A DNA stretch of 64,000 nt from Olsenella massiliensis (GTDB taxonomy: Bacteria > Actinomycetota > Coriobacteriia > Coriobacteriales > Atopobiaceae): NCBI RefSeq assembly GCF_001457795.1, contig NZ_LN898211.1, forward strand, positions 503,038-567,037. The letters run 5' to 3'. The notes under the pieces were generated by a model that worked only from the letters and a program-made list of their open reading frames with translations, did not search any database and was not told the DNA's origin. Below are positions 61,683 to 64,000 of the stretch, piece after piece. The translations under genes were made by a program, and so were the position numbers. The first letter of the stretch is position 1. The number at the start of each line of letters is the position of its first letter.

Positions 61683-62033
61683 ATGGAAGCCATCGACACC
61701 AGGGCCAAGAAGGGCGTCAGGGTCTATCTCGAGCGCAGGGGCTTCGAGATTCTGGAGGAGGGCTGGGCACACGGTGGCGACGTAGCCGAATTCCTCACCC
61801 GTGACGTGGACGACCTGGTCTTCGTCTTCTGCCAAGTCACGCAGAACGGCGGCGAGGGATTCCCCGAGGAGGATGCGGACCGCGCGGCGCTCGAACGGCT
61901 GGCAGCTGCCTACCTTGCCGAGCACCTGGACTTCGAGGACGTCCTGGTCAGGCTCGCCGTCGTGAGCATGCTCATCGTCGGCGAGAGCCGGGCGCTTCTC
62001 CGCCGCCACCTCAACGCGCTCGGCACGCTCTAA
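61683..62033 (+). CDS. YraN-like protein with an altered active site
   Basis: ATG 61683 follows AAGGAGG by six bases; 116 residues. The order KKGVRVYLERRGFEILEEGW, then GGDVAEFLTRDVDDLVFVFC and QVTQNGGEGFPEEDADRAAL matches the YraN/UPF0102 nuclease-like fold. There GEIDLI and VFVEVKTR carry the catalytic Asp and ExK. Here these become GDVAEFL and VFVFCQVTQ, so metal-binding residues seem lost. It may be a structural or regulatory derivative carried by the element. Confidence 0.6.
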   Translation: MEAIDTRAKKGVRVYLERRGFEILEEGWAHGGDVAEFLTRDVDDLVFVFCQVTQNGGEGFPEEDADRAALERLAAAYLAEHLDFEDVLVRLAVVSMLIVGESRALLRRHLNALGTL

Positions 62034-62114
62034 GCGCAGGGCACCTCCGGGAGCTTCGGATCTCGGGGGCGCTGGTCGCAACCGTTCACAATGCTAAATT
62101 GACGAGTGCACGCC

Positions 62115-62945
62115 TTAGCCAGGTAACGGGAATTGAAAGCCGCTGTTATTCATGAACTGGATAAGCTGAGTAACAGCAGCTGCGAACTGGGCTCCACCGT
62201 TGACTCCTCGCAAGAAACCAAGCGTACTCTTGAGAACTCCCCGCTTGGGTTCGCCGCTCTCTATCTGTGTACGGACAATTTCAGCGTTATCGCGCACGTC
62301 TTCAATCGTTTCAGCATCATCAATCTCTGTCTCTGCAGCGCTAAGAATCGCATCAATCAATTTATTCGAGGCGTGCTCGTCTATGCCGATGTTTTGAGTT
62401 GCATTGATAGTTGAGTTGTCAGTTGCTTGGTTCATTTGCAGGTTGTGCACAGACTCGAAATTGTTTGTCACTGAATCTCCGCTATCGAGTCCCATTTCGA
62501 TTCCAATCATGGTCAGATGCTCGGTTATGTTTGCGACGAGACGCCGCACAACTTTGTCCAAGAAACCTTTGTACATATCTTCGAATCTGTTTCCGCTTGC
62601 AAAGGTGTAGTAGAAATAGCTTCTACCGTGAATGTTCTGGGCAATCATTTCCTTGAGGATGAGATACACTTCTGCGCTCTCTTCCTCGGGTATGGTACTG
62701 AAATTAATGAAGGTGGTTCCGAGGTCCCCCGCTACCTCCCGGACGTCTTCTCCTGCATTGAAACCTTCAGGGATATGGTTATCAATGCAATCGTCGAGAT
62801 ACGCCTTTATGTCCGGCTCTGCTTCAATGCGGTCAAGAAAACGCTTGAAAGGCGCTGGTGATTCCTCCCAACTCGAGCGCAAAAGTACGTTCGCCTCATG
62901 GCTGAAGCGGTAGAGGGTCTTCTTAAAGGCGGTCTTATCGGTCAT
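62115..62945 (-). CDS. Hypothetical protein of a defence-like operon
   Basis: 276 residues, no signal peptide. The N-terminal 150 residues are helical (YRFSHEANVLLRSSWEESPA, then PFKRFLDRIEAEPDIKAYLD). The middle has an Asn-rich linker (MNQATDNSTINATQNIGIDE). The C-terminus (ETIEDVRDNAEIVRTQIESG, then a weakly hydrophobic end AQFAAAVTQLIQFM) resembles the tail of many phage-defence and element proteins. ATG 62945 overlaps the stop of the upstream zinc-ribbon gene by 11 bp, so it is cotranscribed. I do not recognise the family. Confidence 0.7.
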   Translation of the reverse strand: MTDKTAFKKTLYRFSHEANVLLRSSWEESPAPFKRFLDRIEAEPDIKAYLDDCIDNHIPEGFNAGEDVREVAGDLGTTFINFSTIPEEESAEVYLILKEMIAQNIHGRSYFYYTFASGNRFEDMYKGFLDKVVRRLVANITEHLTMIGIEMGLDSGDSVTNNFESVHNLQMNQATDNSTINATQNIGIDEHASNKLIDAILSAAETEIDDAETIEDVRDNAEIVRTQIESGEPKRGVLKSTLGFLRGVNGGAQFAAAVTQLIQFMNNSGFQFPLPG

Positions 62946-63396
62946 TGAAATTGCTCACCCCACATAACGGACATACGTACTTCGACATTGAAAGGAGCCG
63001 CGATACTTTCGACTGCTTTCCGCAGTGCTTGCAGGTCGTAATAGCAAGTGCATCTATAGAAGGCTGTAAGACGGGCTCGTTGTCTGGTCTTGGTTGTTTG
63101 CCTGCCTTGAACGACATGGCCTTTCCCCTGGTCTGTCTCTCGAGCTTCTTCATCTCTTTATGTATTGCATCGAACGTCTTGTTCTTGCATATAGCCGCCG
63201 CAAGGTCTATGACGTCCTCGGTCAGATAGTTTTCGGATGCGATACCACAGGCAGGGCAGCAGACTTCCAATACGTCATCCGACTCGTAATCGCCCGGCCT
63301 CAGCTTGAAGAGCTCGCCGCATTGCGGGCATTGCAGCAAAACGAACCCGTCTTCATCGCTAGGTATCTCTATAGTGAAGCTCAAGTTATCACTCAT
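62935..63396 (-). CDS. Protein with zinc-ribbon motifs
   Basis: From ATG 63396, 153 residues. Four CxxC pairs are visible: LLQCPQCGEL, VCCPACG, TCKHCGKQ and YVCPLCGVSN. They would make two zinc ribbons, one at each end, separated by a basic helical middle (KEMKKLERQTRGKAMSFKAG). Binding of nucleic acid or protein is likely. It overlaps the genes on both sides, showing one operon with the McrC-like gene. Confidence 0.7.
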   Translation of the reverse strand: MSDNLSFTIEIPSDEDGFVLLQCPQCGELFKLRPGDYESDDVLEVCCPACGIASENYLTEDVIDLAAAICKNKTFDAIHKEMKKLERQTRGKAMSFKAGKQPRPDNEPVLQPSIDALAITTCKHCGKQSKVSRLLSMSKYVCPLCGVSNFNDR

Positions 63397-63814
63397 TACG
63401 GCCTCCACTGTCAATCTCGCGCAGCCGCAGAAGCCAGCGTCTCATGCTGCCGTCTTCAAAGAGGGCGAGCAGAGCTCCCTCACAGAAGCGTTCTGCCCTT
63501 ACGGCCTCCAGTAGAAGCGCCATCACCACCTGGCCGTCGAGCTCCGACACATCGGCCTCGGACATTGCTTGGCTACCCCACTCGAGCCCGTTGCGCTCGA
63601 GTATGTCGCGGTAATGCGTGAGTCCGTATTCGGGATGCTTGTCGACGAAGTCGTAAATTGCCTGCTCAGTGTCGGTAACCATCGTTCCGTAGTTCACGTA
63701 GGGCATCTTGATTGGGTCATCCATGGTGCCCTTGCTCTCTCGGTCTACGACCCAGTTGCCAAATTCCTCGGTATTCTCAATTGCGGACAGATGTTTCGTC
63801 AGGCTCTCAAACAT
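63389..63814 (-). CDS. DUF6508-like protein
   Basis: ATG 63814 gives 141 residues beginning MFESLTKHLSAIENTEEFGN. The middle and end (LTHYRDILERNGLEWGSQAM, then AVRAERFCEGALLALFEDGS and WLLRLREID) match my memory of the DUF6508 family, which often neighbours restriction and defence genes. Its biochemical role is unknown. The start overlaps the McrC-like stop by 8 bp. Confidence 0.65.
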   Translation of the reverse strand: MFESLTKHLSAIENTEEFGNWVVDRESKGTMDDPIKMPYVNYGTMVTDTEQAIYDFVDKHPEYGLTHYRDILERNGLEWGSQAMSEADVSELDGQVVMALLLEAVRAERFCEGALLALFEDGSMRRWLLRLREIDSGGRNE

Positions 63815-64000
63815 GAGCTGCCTCTTTCGAGAAATGCGCCTCGGCAATTTCATCGAGTTGCGAACATATCGTCTCAAAGGGCTGGTTCAGATCCAGCGTC
63901 CGTACGCTTATCTGGTTGCCACTCATCTGGTACACGCCGTCCGGCTGGATTTCTTCATCCGTCTTGGCATAGAGCAGCATGCCTGACACGCCATGCGGCT
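63807..64000 (-). CDS. McrC-like restriction subunit, 3' part only
   Basis: The frame is open to the end of the window and encodes the C-terminus only. GMLLYAKTDEEIQPDGVYQM, then SVRTLDLNQPFETICSQLDE is the conserved end of McrC, the nuclease subunit that works with the GTPase McrB to cut methylated DNA. The catalytic domain and any mcrB gene would lie beyond base 64000. It heads the minus-strand operon that continues to 62115. Confidence 0.7.
   Translation of the reverse strand, partial: PHGVSGMLLYAKTDEEIQPDGVYQMSGNQISVRTLDLNQPFETICSQLDEIAEAHFSKEAAHV

Overview
The window looks like chromosome of a high-GC Gram-positive bacterium of the Coriobacteriia (Olsenella/Atopobium/Collinsella-like). 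The reasons are the overall GC-rich coding, LPXTG-anchored isopeptide/Cna-type surface proteins, an LCP cell-wall ligase, VaFE-type surface protein remains and many lantibiotic-type ABC immunity modules. The genus is an inference; no rRNA or tRNA gene was seen.

Layout. 1-4072: 3' part of an LPXTG adhesin and an LCP-family ligase. 4445-6034: guaA, whose last codons (ACGATTGAGTGGGA plus stop) act as the left edge of an accretion of foreign DNA. The same GuaA tail (TIEWE-stop) recurs at 7343, 26883, 33093 and 41883, and a fuller guaA 3' relic lies at 17478. These sites divide 6-42 kb into stacked units. Unit A (6.0-7.4 kb) carries a broken toxin and its immunity-like gene. Unit B (7.4-26.9 kb) carries phd and a frameshifted doc, a mosaic SHIRT-domain adhesin, a C39-like peptidase with a two-component system, a second toxin/immunity relic, a LanFEG-type ABC transporter with YxeA-like protein and SpaRK-like regulators, and a regulator plus CPBP protease pair. 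Unit C (26.9-33.1 kb) carries an AbiE toxin-antitoxin pair and a 1360-residue nuclease-STAND protein. Unit D (33.1-41.9 kb) carries a ruined VaFE protein, an ABC-F protein, and a sigma factor/membrane protein/ABC transporter operon.

Units C and D have the same left end (about 115 bp) and the same right end (about 220 bp, full of TGTAGTCA/TGACTACA arm-like sites) but unrelated cargo and no integrase. They look like modular cargo islands moved in trans. Unit C, with its Avs-like protein, is the best candidate for an undescribed defence system.

42-59 kb: a large LPXTG adhesin, a heterodimeric type-I ABC pair with an AraC regulator and a dead DtxR-like gene, a methyltransferase, and a second LanFEG module with a divergent two-component system. 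59.7-62.0 kb: a decayed tyrosine recombinase and element-type small genes. 62.1-64.0 kb, minus strand: a likely defence operon beginning outside the window with McrC, followed by a DUF6508-like protein, a zinc-ribbon protein and an unknown protein.

Many genes are relics with single stops or frameshifts, so the region is an actively turning-over accessory hotspot. All functional calls come from reading motifs by eye; none was checked against a database.
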